The notes under the pieces are model-generated. The model was not told the DNA's origin. It made no database searches and saw nothing but the letters and a program-made list of their open reading frames with translations. The position numbers and the translations under genes are program-made. From SZUA-365 sp049663345 (GTDB lineage: Bacteria > Bacteroidota > Ignavibacteria > SZUA-365): 64,000 nt of DNA. The stretch lies in NCBI GenBank assembly GCA_049663345.1, contig JBATDG010000072.1:107776-171775 (forward strand). The letters run 5' to 3'. Below, piece by piece: positions 8,636-18,508 of the stretch. Numbering within the stretch: the first letter of the stretch is position 1; every line of letters begins with the position of its first letter.

Positions 8636-10267
8636 ATGAAGGATTATCTGAGAGAACAGATCGCACAGGTCTTGTCCGCTTTGGGACTGGATGCGCAGCC
8701 TGAAGACATTCAGTTCGAGAAACCGAAAATTGCCGAGCACGGTGATGTGGCAACGAATGTTGCCATGTCGCTTGCACGTGTCGCGAAAAAGAATCCGCGG
8801 CAGATTGCTCAGGATATTGTCGATCGACTGGATCTTGATCCATCCAGAATTTCAGCGGTTGAAATAGCGGGTCCCGGCTTTATCAACTTCCGATTTTCCG
8901 GAGCGCATCTTTTTCTTTCTCTCAATGAAATCCTTGTAAAAGGCGAACGATTCGGCGCGAGCGACGAAAACGCCGGAAAGACAGTCAATGTAGAGTGGGT
9001 GAGCGCCAATCCCACCGGACCGCTTCACGCCGGCCACGGGCGCCAGGTTTGCATCGGGGCAATGGTCTGTTCCCTGCTTGAGTGGACGGGATGGACCGTG
9101 ACGCGGGAGTATTACTTCAACAATGCCGGGAACCAGATGAATAATCTGGCGACCAGCATTCGCGAACGGTATATGGTGCTTCTCGGCGAGGAGCTGATCC
9201 AAGAAAATCTGCATTATGCAGGAGAGTATATCGGCACTATCGCCCAGACTATTTTCGATGAGCACGGTGATGCGAAGAAAAACGCTGAGCTGGATTATTT
9301 CCGTAAGCAGGGCGAGGTAACATGCTTCGAGATGATCAAGCATACGCTAAAAACACTTTCGGTGCAGCACGATGTGTTCTACAACGAGGACAGTCTTTTC
9401 GCGGAAGGAAAAATCGACGAGGTGCTTACGGAGCTGCGCGCATCCGGCCTTGCCTACGACAAGGATGACGCCGTTTGGCTGAAGACGACGGAATTCGGTG
9501 CGGACAAGGATCGTGTAATCGTCAAAAGCACCGGAGAACCCACATATCGCCTCCCTGACATTGCATACCACAGAGAAAAAGTGCTGCGCGGCTACGACCG
9601 CATCATCGATATTTTTGGCGCAGACCATATCGCCACAATTCCTGATGTGCTGGCAGGAGTGCGCTCACTGCATCTCGGCACTGATCACATTGATGTGATT
9701 ATCCATCAGATGGTGAGTTTCGTCAACGAAGGCGAAGCAGTGAAGATGAGCAAGCGATCCGGAAACGTCTATTACCTCGATGATCTGATCAACGACGTCG
9801 GTGTCGATGCGGTGCGCTACTTCTTCATTATGCGCGGCGCCAACTCGCATCTGGAATTCGATATCGAATTGGCCCGGGAGCAGAGCGAAAACAATCCGGT
9901 CTATTATCTGCAATACGCGCATGCACGCATCGCAAGTATTCTGCGTTTTGCGGAAACAGAGGGTGTAGCGCCCATAGAAGAAGCCGATCTTTCTCTGCTC
10001 ACGCATGAATCCGAGGTTGCACTGATCAAAGAGCTTCTGCGCTTTCCTGAATGGGTGGCAGTGTCTGCTCGTCTTTACGAAACGCAGCATCTGTGCACAT
10101 ATCTGCACAACTGCGCGACAGCCTTCCACAAATTCTACCACGACTGCAGGGTCGTGACCGAGGATAAAGCTCTGAGTGGCGCGCGCCTGGCGCTTTGCCG
10201 TGCAACCAAGCAGGTGCTGGGCAACGGATTCGCGATTATTGGTATCGCTGCGCCGGAAAAAATGTAG
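8636..10267 (+). CDS. argS: arginyl-tRNA synthetase
   Basis: 543 residues, a normal length for bacterial ArgRS. It charges tRNA-Arg in the cytoplasm. The N-terminal additional domain comes first, then the class I HIGH-type signature SANPTGPLHAGHGRQ around residue 123, the KMSKS-type loop VKMSKRSGNV near 375, and the DALR anticodon-binding domain at the C-terminus (YYLQYAHARIASILRF onward). The ATG at 8636 follows rsfS by 45 bp. It converges with the beta-barrel gene at 10271 with only three bases between the stops and no obvious terminator, so read-through between the strands is possible. Confidence 0.97.
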   Translation: MKDYLREQIAQVLSALGLDAQPEDIQFEKPKIAEHGDVATNVAMSLARVAKKNPRQIAQDIVDRLDLDPSRISAVEIAGPGFINFRFSGAHLFLSLNEILVKGERFGASDENAGKTVNVEWVSANPTGPLHAGHGRQVCIGAMVCSLLEWTGWTVTREYYFNNAGNQMNNLATSIRERYMVLLGEELIQENLHYAGEYIGTIAQTIFDEHGDAKKNAELDYFRKQGEVTCFEMIKHTLKTLSVQHDVFYNEDSLFAEGKIDEVLTELRASGLAYDKDDAVWLKTTEFGADKDRVIVKSTGEPTYRLPDIAYHREKVLRGYDRIIDIFGADHIATIPDVLAGVRSLHLGTDHIDVIIHQMVSFVNEGEAVKMSKRSGNVYYLDDLINDVGVDAVRYFFIMRGANSHLEFDIELAREQSENNPVYYLQYAHARIASILRFAETEGVAPIEEADLSLLTHESEVALIKELLRFPEWVAVSARLYETQHLCTYLHNCATAFHKFYHDCRVVTEDKALSGARLALCRATKQVLGNGFAIIGIAAPEKM

Positions 10268-10270
10268 GGG

Positions 10271-10981
10271 TTAGAAGTACAGGGAAAGTCCAAGTGAGTA
10301 TACGTTGCCGTTCATATTGATATTGGAACGGAAAGCATCAGTCTGAAGGCTATAGGTTACTCCATTGGAAACGACGCTGGATTGAGGGAAGCGGTTTTCA
10401 ACTGCAATTTGCGGATCGCGGAATAATGTTTCGAAGCGTATGCCGATACCGGCAGCGATGAGATATTCTGCCCCTATGAGTACATGAATTCCGATAGCCG
10501 GTGTAGTGGAGACATGCCCGGCATCAATGCCTGCGATTGAATACACACGCTGGCCGCTGTACACTCCGACTCCTCCGCCCACATACATTTCAAAGCTCTC
10601 TCCAGAAAATGGCAGGGAAAACAGCGCACTGCTCTGAAACAGTGCGACGCGGAGTCCGTGCACGTACTTCGTACCTACAGGGTCGCTCTCTTCCTCTTCG
10701 CTTGAAACGTACTCTCCGCGAAGCTCAATGGCCACGGTTGGGAAAAGGCGATAGCGCCAGACTGCAGCTGCGCCGTAGGCGCCTCCCAGAGATTGTGTTT
10801 GCTGCCTCAGTTCAGAATCAGGCGATTGCGGGTAAAGGAAGATCTGTCCGTTGTCACTGAAGCCGCCATAGACAGCGATACTGTTGTCGGTACGCTGTGA
10901 GAAGGCGGCAGCAGTGAGCAGGAAAAACAGACACCCCCGAAGGAGCGCTGTAAACAACGGCTTCCATCGGGGGTGTTTCAT
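10271..10981 (-). CDS. outer-membrane beta-barrel protein, family unknown
   Basis: 236 residues with a signal peptide (LLRGCLFFLLTAAAFSQ). It has repeated amphipathic strands (AAAVWRYRLFPTVAIELRGE, YVGGGVGVYSG, GIHVLIGAEYLIAAG) and ends in LGLSLYF, a terminal aromatic typical of BAM-inserted barrels. GAGGACAGT precedes the ATG as a ribosome-binding site. It follows the PpiD-like gene by about 70 bp on the same strand and may be co-transcribed with it. Substrate or role unknown. Confidence 0.75.
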   Translation of the reverse strand: MKHPRWKPLFTALLRGCLFFLLTAAAFSQRTDNSIAVYGGFSDNGQIFLYPQSPDSELRQQTQSLGGAYGAAAVWRYRLFPTVAIELRGEYVSSEEEESDPVGTKYVHGLRVALFQSSALFSLPFSGESFEMYVGGGVGVYSGQRVYSIAGIDAGHVSTTPAIGIHVLIGAEYLIAAGIGIRFETLFRDPQIAVENRFPQSSVVSNGVTYSLQTDAFRSNINMNGNVYSLGLSLYF

Positions 10982-11053
10982 ACTGTCCTCAGTTTCGTGG
11001 TCAGAGAATTCTGTGAATGTCTCCTGTCGCGAAGGCTGGAAAGATGATGCGGA

Positions 11054-13156
11054 TCAGCGGAAGAACTTGTCGCGGTTATCGACGATGTCGATATCCTTGC
11101 GCTTCTGTTCGATCCAGGACTGAATAAATTCGTTCTGCAGTGAAGAAAGCTGCTGCTGACGAATTTCATCTTTTTTGACCTTGTAGGCGGTCTCATCGAA
11201 CGCGGACTTGTTGTCCAGGCGAAGGATGTAGATACCGCGCTGTCCACGGAACGCCTCGGTTGTACCACCTACCTTAAGTCCAAGAAGATGACCGATGAAT
11301 GTCTGATCAGATCCTACATTCGGGACGCCTGCCTGAATCTTGAAAGGCGGGGTTGAGGTGATCGCCAAGTTGGGATTCGCTCCAGCAATCTGCTCGAGCG
11401 ACTTGCCTTTGCCGGCAATTCCACGCGCTTTTTTAAGCGTGTTCATCATCTGACGTTCGTAAACTACCTGCGGCTTGATCTGCTCCTGAACTTCTTCAAG
11501 CGAACGGTACCCAGCGGGACGTTCGGTAGAAATTACGGAAACAACGTATCCACCGCTTGAGCGATGCACTTCGCTGATATCACCGACACTGCCGTCAAAG
11601 GCAAATTTAATCAGTGCCGGATTCGTACCAACGTTCGGGATATAGGAACCGGTCTGCTGGGCAAATTCCGGTGTTTCCTGGACCTGAAGATTCTGCGCTT
11701 TGGCCTCTGCTTCAAATCCGTTTTCCGTCGCGAAGTATGCGAAGTTGCGGGCGGTTTCGTACAACTCGTCTTTCGTGCCGGAGCTGGCCGTTATAGGCAT
11801 CCGGATCTCCGCAAGCTTTACCTCGCGAGATGAGCGATCCAGGACCTTAACGATATGGAAACCGAACTGCGTTTTGATCAGGCCCTTGATTTCTCCGGGA
11901 CGTGCACCAAAAACTGCGTCTTCAAACTCCTTTACCATGCGGCCTTTTCCAAACCACGAAAGATCGCCGCCGCGCTCTGCCGCGCCCGGCTCTTCTGAAT
12001 ACTGCGCGGCAAGCTTTGCGAAGTCTTCACCGGCCTTGGCTTTTGCCAGTACCGTTTCCGCCTTCGCTTTCTGCGCTGCTTCATCCTGCCCGCCATCTGT
12101 GCGGAGAAGAACGTGTGCCGCGTGATACATCACGTTTTCGGCTGTGCGCTCGCCCATGACCTTGAACAGGGAAAGACCTGTCTCGCTGGGTACGGGTCCA
12201 ACGATGGAGCCAACCGGCTGGGAAAACACCTGCATTGCGACTTCTGCAGCAACCTGGTCCCTTGAGAACCATTTTGTCGAGTCGTAAGGCTGATCTGAAT
12301 TGTTGGCGACCAGTTCGAGGAAATCTGTACCGCTCGAAGCAAGATCACGCACGGTGTTCAATTCATTTTCGATTGCGGAAGTATCGCCTTTGGAAGGAAC
12401 TTCCGGGAAGAGCACGAACTTGATTTGGCGCATATCCTCTGTTTTGAAGCGCGCCTTGTTCTTCTCGTAATACTTGCTGTATTCATCCTGCGTCGGTGCG
12501 GATGTATCTGCAGGGGCGAACACGCGAGGATCGAAGAAGATGTAGCTGCCGGTGAAGTCGACACTCTGCTCGACGAACTTCGACCGAACGCTGCCTTCGG
12601 AGACAACGACAGAAGAGGTAAGGATATTCGTCAGCTTTGAACGGAGCAATTCCGAACGAAGCTGCGATTCAATGGAAACAAGGGCCTGTTGGTTTTCAGG
12701 ACCCGGGTTTCGCAGGAACTGCTGATATGCATCGCCATTGAACTGGCCGGTGGAATCCTTGAAATACTGAGCGAGCTGCTCGGGCGGATTATCGCTGAAC
12801 ACCCAATCGGTAATTTCCTGATCTGAGACAGTAATGCCGAACTCCTTGATGGCCTGCTCGACAATTGCCTGCGTCACGAAATCATTCCAGACCTGCTCAC
12901 GGATCTGCATGTAATCGTTTTCCGTAAGATCACGGCCGTTGTTCTGCTCCTTGCGCTGCTCTGAAGAACGCTCGACGACATCCTGGAACTCCTGGTAGGC
13001 AATTGATTTGCCGCCAATGTTCCCGATTTCATTCATCGAACCCTGCATTAACGAACCTATGTCCAGATCACTGAAGACCCAGAACGCAACGAAGATGACC
13101 GCGAAAGCCATGATGAAAACGTGCGCGTTGTCGCGCATTTTGGTCATCATACCCAT
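11054..13156 (-). CDS. ppiD: PpiD/SurA-like membrane-anchored peptidyl-prolyl isomerase
   Basis: 700 residues. One N-terminal transmembrane helix (VFIMAFAVIFVAFWVFSDLD) is followed by a SurA_N-like chaperone region (FVTQAIVEQAIKEFGITVSD) and a parvulin (PPIC) domain around residues 340-440 (AAHVLLRTDGG, ERGGDLSWFGKGRMVKEFED, TQFGFHIVKVLDRS). A further parvulin-like half follows before the C-terminal helix. The architecture matches PpiD, a periplasm-facing folding factor for secreted and outer-membrane proteins. That fits the many barrel and T9SS genes nearby. The gene symbol is by architecture, not proven orthology. Confidence 0.88.
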   Translation of the reverse strand: MGMMTKMRDNAHVFIMAFAVIFVAFWVFSDLDIGSLMQGSMNEIGNIGGKSIAYQEFQDVVERSSEQRKEQNNGRDLTENDYMQIREQVWNDFVTQAIVEQAIKEFGITVSDQEITDWVFSDNPPEQLAQYFKDSTGQFNGDAYQQFLRNPGPENQQALVSIESQLRSELLRSKLTNILTSSVVVSEGSVRSKFVEQSVDFTGSYIFFDPRVFAPADTSAPTQDEYSKYYEKNKARFKTEDMRQIKFVLFPEVPSKGDTSAIENELNTVRDLASSGTDFLELVANNSDQPYDSTKWFSRDQVAAEVAMQVFSQPVGSIVGPVPSETGLSLFKVMGERTAENVMYHAAHVLLRTDGGQDEAAQKAKAETVLAKAKAGEDFAKLAAQYSEEPGAAERGGDLSWFGKGRMVKEFEDAVFGARPGEIKGLIKTQFGFHIVKVLDRSSREVKLAEIRMPITASSGTKDELYETARNFAYFATENGFEAEAKAQNLQVQETPEFAQQTGSYIPNVGTNPALIKFAFDGSVGDISEVHRSSGGYVVSVISTERPAGYRSLEEVQEQIKPQVVYERQMMNTLKKARGIAGKGKSLEQIAGANPNLAITSTPPFKIQAGVPNVGSDQTFIGHLLGLKVGGTTEAFRGQRGIYILRLDNKSAFDETAYKVKKDEIRQQQLSSLQNEFIQSWIEQKRKDIDIVDNRDKFFR

Positions 13157-13277
13157 ATTAAACTACTCCACGTATGAAGAACAGATGTACAAGCTAACAA
13201 ATATATAGGAGTTGCGCTTACAAAGCAATGCATGCGAAATAGCATTCTGGAGAGTGGTCGGGAGAACCGCAAAAAAA

Positions 13278-13306
13278 GACCCCGCGGTGCTGGAAGCCGC
13301 GGGGTC
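13278..13306 (-). terminator. intrinsic terminator
   Basis: A perfect 10-bp stem GACCCCGCGG/CCGCGGGGTC (13278-13287 and 13297-13306) with a 9-nt loop. On the minus strand it is followed by seven T residues (13277-13271). It ends the FadL/PorV-like gene whose stop is at 13331. Confidence 0.85.
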
Positions 13307-13330
13307 AGCGAATGCGGGGAATATGCCCCG

Positions 13331-14815
13331 TCAGAAACGATAAGTAAGTCCTAACAGCAGTCGCGCCACACTGACATCCTGGTCTACGAGAAACGCGCTG
13401 AGAGGCACACTGGTGTCAGGGTCGGTGTAATTGTAGCTGAATGTCTTGTAGTTCGACATCGTGTATGCTGCCTGCAAAGCGAAGTTATTTTCAAATTCGT
13501 ATCCGATACCGGCAGAAATGGTTTTGATGTCGTACTCTGGTTTGTCCTTGTCTGCCTCCCAGGGAGAGTAGCGATATCCAAAACCGCCGCGCAGGTACAG
13601 GTCGGTTCCGGGAACATTCACTTCTGCTCCGAAGCGGAAATTATTCGTAGCGCGGAACAGCTTCCTCAGGTCGCGGTTAAGCGGAGTCGCATCGAAATTA
13701 TTTGTCTCGCCGAACTCCAGGTTCGAATAATCGACAATCTCAAAGTCACCGCTGATCGTGGCAAACTTTACAGGCGTCCACGAAGCTCCGAAGCTGTAAA
13801 TGGGAGCTGTCGTGATGTCGTAATTATTATTATCAACATTCAGATCGTAACTGAGATTGGCATCCGAGAACTGGCTATACCCTGTTTTTGAGTAATCTTC
13901 ATTCACTGTTATCATGTTGGCAGTTTGAACGGACACCCCGAAACGCGCTTTGTCATTCAGGTTGTACAGGAAGCCGATTCGCATATTCCAACCGGAAATA
14001 TCCTGCTGCCATTCTTCTTCCAACTCGAGTTTCTGGAAATCGGTACGCTCGGCGTTGTCAATACCTACAATGACGTCCTGATACACATTGTTGATATCCT
14101 CTTCAATGAAGCTGCGCTGATATCGATAGTTGCCCGAAAGAATATTCAACGAAAGACCTACCATGGCGCTCGGCGCGACCTCGATGCTGCCGCCGAAACT
14201 CCACTGATTCAGGCCGCCGGATTCGAACTGATCGATTGTCTGCTGCACACGGTTGGCAACCGGAATCGCCAGCCAGCCGGGCTTTCCTTCATCGATATAC
14301 GTGAGGACAAGCGTGTCTTCGAGTCCGAGATTCCAGGCGAAATCGAGATCCGCATCGTCAGCGTTGTAGAGCGATGCCTGAATCGAACTCTGTGGATTGA
14401 ACACGTCCATCTGCATGGTACCGGAATAATCCAACAGGCGATTGTAGCCGGCGGCGACGACAAAGCTTCCGCGGGCAACCGGGAAAGGAATTGCCAGACT
14501 TAGATTTGTCAGCGAGGTGCCGCTTTCGCTGCCGCTGTTGGTCATACCGAACATAGTCGCGTCGTTGCTCATACCCACGTTTGAAAGCCCGATGGAGAAT
14601 TCACGCAGCCGCAGCTGGCCGAGTCCTGCCGGATTCCAGTACAGCGCCGAGGCGTCGTTGGCGAGGCCCACAAACGCATTTCCCATCCCTGCGCTGCGAG
14701 CGCTGACCATGTTTCCGCTGTGGGAAAGCCGAAGGGCGTCCTCGACGATCTGAGCCTGGGTTGTGAAAGCAGTGACGAATATTATAAAGAGAAAAAAGAA
14801 TATTGTGCGTTTCAT
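13331..14815 (-). CDS. FadL/PorV-like outer-membrane protein
   Basis: 494 residues from the ATG at 14815, which has GGAG 7 nt upstream. A signal peptide (FFFLFIIFVTAFTTQAQ) is followed by the signature SARSAGMGNAFVGLANDASA and LYWNPAGLGQL, typical of the OmpP1/FadL and PorV/PorQ group. The rest is long beta-barrel sequence ending in LLLGLTYRF. FadL relatives move hydrophobic compounds across the outer membrane. PorV relatives shuttle T9SS cargo to the attachment complex, which would suit this T9SS-rich window. Sequence alone does not separate the two; the absence of other T9SS machinery genes here keeps this open. Confidence 0.85.
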   Translation of the reverse strand: MKRTIFFFLFIIFVTAFTTQAQIVEDALRLSHSGNMVSARSAGMGNAFVGLANDASALYWNPAGLGQLRLREFSIGLSNVGMSNDATMFGMTNSGSESGTSLTNLSLAIPFPVARGSFVVAAGYNRLLDYSGTMQMDVFNPQSSIQASLYNADDADLDFAWNLGLEDTLVLTYIDEGKPGWLAIPVANRVQQTIDQFESGGLNQWSFGGSIEVAPSAMVGLSLNILSGNYRYQRSFIEEDINNVYQDVIVGIDNAERTDFQKLELEEEWQQDISGWNMRIGFLYNLNDKARFGVSVQTANMITVNEDYSKTGYSQFSDANLSYDLNVDNNNYDITTAPIYSFGASWTPVKFATISGDFEIVDYSNLEFGETNNFDATPLNRDLRKLFRATNNFRFGAEVNVPGTDLYLRGGFGYRYSPWEADKDKPEYDIKTISAGIGYEFENNFALQAAYTMSNYKTFSYNYTDPDTSVPLSAFLVDQDVSVARLLLGLTYRF

Positions 14816-14936
14816 AGTGATCTCCGGGTAGTCCGAACCAACGTGATGTGTCATGAATTTATTGATCAGGACTGAATGCTCTGGAAATTGAATAAGCGTA
14901 AATATTGAAGGACGTTGTTGATGCTACCGTCTGCGG

Positions 14937-15890
14937 TCAGCGCGTACGGCTGCGGCCGCTGGAACCCGACGAACTGGAAGAACCGGAACTGCTGCGCGAC
15001 CCACCGCTGCTGGAACCACTGCTGCGGGAAGATCCGCTGCTGCTGGAACCGCTGCTGCGTGACGGCGGCGAGTAGCTGGGCGTTGAAGAGCCGGAACTGC
15101 GTTCTGATGAACCGCTGCTGCTGCGCGAACGGGTGCTTTCAGATGAGCGGCTGCTGCCTGAACTCGAACGCGGTGCTGTGGTGGTTGAGCGGCTGCTGCC
15201 TGAGCTCGAACGCGGTGCGGTTGTTTCATAGCTTCGTGAGCGGGTGCTGTTCGTCCTTGTGTTGAGACGATCGTACGAGCTTCCAGAGGAACTGCGCGAC
15301 CGCGTCGACGACGAACGTATCGTGCTGTTGCCCTCTGCAGAACGAGAGACGCCGCTGCTGCGTGATGCCGAGCGTGTAACTCCTGTCATCCGGGTTCTGC
15401 CATCGATCGTGCGTGAATTTCCGCCGGTGCGCACACGACTCCCGCTCGTTCGAACAGAATAGCTGGAATTTCCACCGCCGTAGTAGTAGGGACTGTTCCA
15501 TGACGCCCAATGGCCGTAGTTGTGATAGCCGCCACCGTACCAGTATGGGTTGTACCAGAAAGGATCGTAATGATTGTAGTAGCCCCAGTACGGAGGAGAA
15601 TAATAGTTATTGTACCACGGATCGTAGCAGGAGGACCAGACTGATCCGAAACGCACAGGGTAGTAGTAGCTGAAATATGTGCCCGTGCGGCCGTAGCCGT
15701 CATCGTAATAATAATTGTTGGTGACGTTGTTGCCGCTGCTATCTGCATAGGATTCAGAGTATTCTGGATAGTCGTACTCTTCGTAGCGCGGGTAGTCATC
15801 GCGCATGGCCATCTGGGTATAACATCCAGACGTTCCGAGCATGATGGCTACCGAAGCGAGAGCAAGCAGCAGAGTAGTATTTCGTTTCAT
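14937..15890 (-). CDS. low-complexity lipoprotein, Tyr-rich then Ser/Arg-rich
   Basis: About 317 residues from ATG 15890, which has GAGGTG upstream. A lipoprotein signal is seen with lipobox LGTSGC. The first half is extremely rich in Tyr, Asn, Trp and Gly (YYSPPYWGYYNHYDPFWY). The second half is nearly all Ser, Arg, Gly and Thr in short repeats (APRSSSGSS twice, RSRSSSGSS several times). No known domain. Such bipartite composition could suit a surface or matrix protein, but no function can be assigned. The repeats make antisense frames open for long stretches, and these are not genes. Confidence 0.75.
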   Translation of the reverse strand: MKRNTTLLLALASVAIMLGTSGCYTQMAMRDDYPRYEEYDYPEYSESYADSSGNNVTNNYYYDDGYGRTGTYFSYYYPVRFGSVWSSCYDPWYNNYYSPPYWGYYNHYDPFWYNPYWYGGGYHNYGHWASWNSPYYYGGGNSSYSVRTSGSRVRTGGNSRTIDGRTRMTGVTRSASRSSGVSRSAEGNSTIRSSSTRSRSSSGSSYDRLNTRTNSTRSRSYETTAPRSSSGSSRSTTTAPRSSSGSSRSSESTRSRSSSGSSERSSGSSTPSYSPPSRSSGSSSSGSSRSSGSSSGGSRSSSGSSSSSGSSGRSRTR

Positions 15891-16140
15891 GACACACCTC
15901 ATCGGTTCTCGTTATTGGCATCTATATAAACAACAACTTTCGTGCCGTAAAAAAAGCCTTAGCGGAATATGGGAATATTACTATATCCGCCGGATATTCA
16001 ATCTATGGAGACCTTTTCCCAAAAGAAAGTCTGCTCGGGATGACCTCATTGTAGGACACCCGGTGTGTGCAAGGAGGGACGGAAGGAAAAAGAAGGGATA
16101 TCATCCAGACGTTTGGCAGCGAGTTCCGGGAAATTCCGAC

Positions 16141-16917
16141 TCAGAGATAACGCACGTACTGAAGACGGATTTCGCGGATGACCTTGTCGTTTGCGAATTT
16201 GGAGGTGAGAAGATTTTTGAAGAGAAGATCGACGTTGAAGCCGATGTTGGTCGAAATACGGAAACCTGTCCCCAGCGAACCGTTCCAGAATCCCTTGCTG
16301 TCGCGGTCGTTGTCGAAGGCGAAGTTATATTCCGCCAACCATGAAACGATCGGACCGATCGATTTTTCAGCACCGATGTAGATGTTCGGGTCGAAATCCT
16401 CATCGTTGCGCTCGAGCGTGTAATTCATTCCGCCATGGAAACTGACTGTACCGAAGAACTGATAATTTTTGCTCGCTGCAACAAAGAAACCGGGACTCTT
16501 CATCACGTATTGACGGAGAAAAGGCACCCAGCCGTCATGTCCCTGCGAATCGAACCCGACGATCACAGCTGGATTGTACATGTTCTCTTCCAGCACGCGA
16601 TAGCGCAGAGCTAGTCCGGGGAGATTATTCCACGTAATGCCGCCGCTGCCTATCAACCGGGTACCGCCGAAAGAAAGCCCGACATTTAGATTGGTCATCA
16701 GCCCGTAGGTGACTCCGGCCAATAGTCCGCCATCCGGATACAGATTTGTCTCAACGGCGACGGCAGTAGCTGGAATGATGCCTGCGACCGGCATGTCGAT
16801 CAGAAATTGCGGATCGATATTCGCACGGTCGCCGGCGGATCTCTGGCCTCTGGCATTAACGGCGAGCAGCAGCAGCGTAACAGCCAGCGCGGCGCGCACA
16901 AAGGAAATGAATTTCAT
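16141..16917 (-). CDS. outer-membrane protein of unknown family, fbp operon
   Basis: 258 residues from ATG 16917. A signal peptide (FISFVRAALAVTLLLLAVNARGQ) precedes alternating strands (GGLLAGVTYGLMTNLNVGLS, GGMNYTLER, WNGSLGTGFRISTNIGFNV) and a closing IRLQYVRYL. A barrel-type protein is inferred; the family is not recognised. The start lies 11 bp after the fbp stop, so the two are very likely co-transcribed, though a shared function is not evident. Confidence 0.72.
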   Translation of the reverse strand: MKFISFVRAALAVTLLLLAVNARGQRSAGDRANIDPQFLIDMPVAGIIPATAVAVETNLYPDGGLLAGVTYGLMTNLNVGLSFGGTRLIGSGGITWNNLPGLALRYRVLEENMYNPAVIVGFDSQGHDGWVPFLRQYVMKSPGFFVAASKNYQFFGTVSFHGGMNYTLERNDEDFDPNIYIGAEKSIGPIVSWLAEYNFAFDNDRDSKGFWNGSLGTGFRISTNIGFNVDLLFKNLLTSKFANDKVIREIRLQYVRYL

Positions 16918-16927
16918 TGGGTATCTG

Positions 16928-17959
16928 TTACCGTGTTCCGGCGATGAAGGCTTCAGCTTCGAGCACATCCTCTTCGCTGCCGAGAAGCACCGGCGTACGC
17001 TGATGGATGTCTTGTGGTTCTATCTCCATGATACGATTTTTTCCGTCGGTTGCTCGTCCGCCCGCCTGTTCAATAATAAAGGCCATGGGATTTGCCTCGT
17101 ACATGAGACGCAGCTTGCCGCGGGGACTCTCCACGTCATCCGGATATGCGAATACCCCGCCGTAAAGGAGAGTGCGATGAACATCGGCAATCATGGATCC
17201 AACGTAGCGGGATTTGTAGGGCCGACCGCTTTCCGCATCGGGGGTCTGTACATGCTCAATATATCTGCGAAAGCCGTCATGCCACAACATGCGATTTCCC
17301 TCGTTGACGCTGTAGTATCTGCCGTGCTTAGGAATAGTAATATTTGGATGCGATAAAAGAAACGCGCCGATGGTAGGATCGAGTGTGAATCCCTGCACGC
17401 CTTCTCCGGTAGTGAACACCATGAGCGTGCTCGATCCGTACATGATGTATCCCGCTGCCACCTGTTTGTCACCGACCTGCGCGACATCGGCTTCCGTGCC
17501 GCGATCGCCTTCGGAGACGCGGTGAAAGATGGAAAAGATGGTGCCGATCGTGACGTTAACATCGATGTTGGAAGAACCGTCGAGCGGATCAAAGAGCATC
17601 GCGTAATGTCCACAGGGAAATTCATCAGGAATCGGAATGATGGCCTCGTTTTCCTCCGATGCCATGACACAGAGCTGGCCGCCGCTTTCCATCGCGTTGA
17701 TGATCATCTGGTTGGCAAAGACGTCGAGCTTCTTTACATCTTCTCCGTGCACGTTGGTTGTGGCCGCACGTCCGAGGATGTTTACCAGCCCGGCCCTGCG
17801 AACTTCGCGGGAAACGATTTTCGCAGCCAGGGCGAGATTTCGCAGCAGTGTGGAAAACTCACCAGTGGCATCATCGTGCACGCGCTCCATTTCTGCGATG
17901 TAGCGCTGGATGGTCATGATGCGAGCTTCGTCGCCGGGAATGTACGGACGGTCTGGCAT
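16928..17959 (-). CDS. fbp: class I fructose-1,6-bisphosphatase
   Basis: 343 residues, normal for class I FBPase. It hydrolyses fructose 1,6-bisphosphate to fructose 6-phosphate in gluconeogenesis. The metal and substrate motifs are intact: ASEENEAIIPI near residue 100, LFDPLDGSSNIDVNV near 125, PYKSRYVGSMIADVHRTLL near 255, and GKLRLMYEANPMAFIIEQAG near 280. It sits in a tight minus-strand run after the RsbW-like gene (27 bp) and before an outer-membrane gene (11 bp). Confidence 0.97.
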   Translation of the reverse strand: MPDRPYIPGDEARIMTIQRYIAEMERVHDDATGEFSTLLRNLALAAKIVSREVRRAGLVNILGRAATTNVHGEDVKKLDVFANQMIINAMESGGQLCVMASEENEAIIPIPDEFPCGHYAMLFDPLDGSSNIDVNVTIGTIFSIFHRVSEGDRGTEADVAQVGDKQVAAGYIMYGSSTLMVFTTGEGVQGFTLDPTIGAFLLSHPNITIPKHGRYYSVNEGNRMLWHDGFRRYIEHVQTPDAESGRPYKSRYVGSMIADVHRTLLYGGVFAYPDDVESPRGKLRLMYEANPMAFIIEQAGGRATDGKNRIMEIEPQDIHQRTPVLLGSEEDVLEAEAFIAGTR

Positions 17960-17986
17960 AGGTCGATCCTCTGATGGAATAAATTG

Positions 17987-18508
17987 TCAGTAAGTGGCGG
18001 GTGCGCGCCGGATACTCAGGAAGACTTCCATCCCTTGCTCACTGCTGCGGAATTCTACTGCGTCCATCATCGCACGGATGATAAGAACGCCACGGCCGCC
18101 TTCCTTGAGCAGATTGTTTTCGTCGAGCGGATCGGGGAGATTGTCGGGGTGAAAACCGCTGCCTTCATCACGCACAAGAAAATCGAGGCGGTCTTCATAG
18201 CAGGTACAACTCAAATGCACCTGTTTCTTTTCGTCCGCTCCGTTTCCATGGATTATGGCGTTGTTAACGACCTCGGTTATGCAAATCATGATCCGGTCAA
18301 GTACCGACTCATCGAGGCTCAATGCATCATTGAGTTCGAGCACAAAGTATTCGACGAGACGTATGTTCGATCGAACGCTCGGGATGCTTATTTCTTTTTT
18401 CAAAATGGCGTCGTTCAGATGGCTGCTCTCCTGCTGTGACGCGGTGAATTCGGGTATGTAAGGTAGGAAATCCCGATCATAGATTCCAGAACACGCGCAA
18501 GGATACAT
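17987..18508 (-). CDS. RsbW-like anti-sigma / serine kinase (GHKL ATPase)
   Basis: Up to 173 residues. A GHKL ATP-binding fold of the HATPase_c_2 type: N box ITEVVNNAIIHGN, G1 box VRDEGSGFHP, G2 box GGRGVLIIRAMMD. Relatives are RsbW/SpoIIAB-type anti-sigma factors or partner-switch kinases acting on STAS antagonists. The start is uncertain. The ATG at 18508 overlaps the previous gene by 32 bp and adds a non-conserved leader; a TTG at 18400 gives MKKEISIPSVRSN, which fits the family's usual N-terminus and length (137 residues). No sigma factor or STAS protein is nearby. Confidence 0.88.
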   Translation of the reverse strand: MYPCACSGIYDRDFLPYIPEFTASQQESSHLNDAILKKEISIPSVRSNIRLVEYFVLELNDALSLDESVLDRIMICITEVVNNAIIHGNGADEKKQVHLSCTCYEDRLDFLVRDEGSGFHPDNLPDPLDENNLLKEGGRGVLIIRAMMDAVEFRSSEQGMEVFLSIRRAPATY

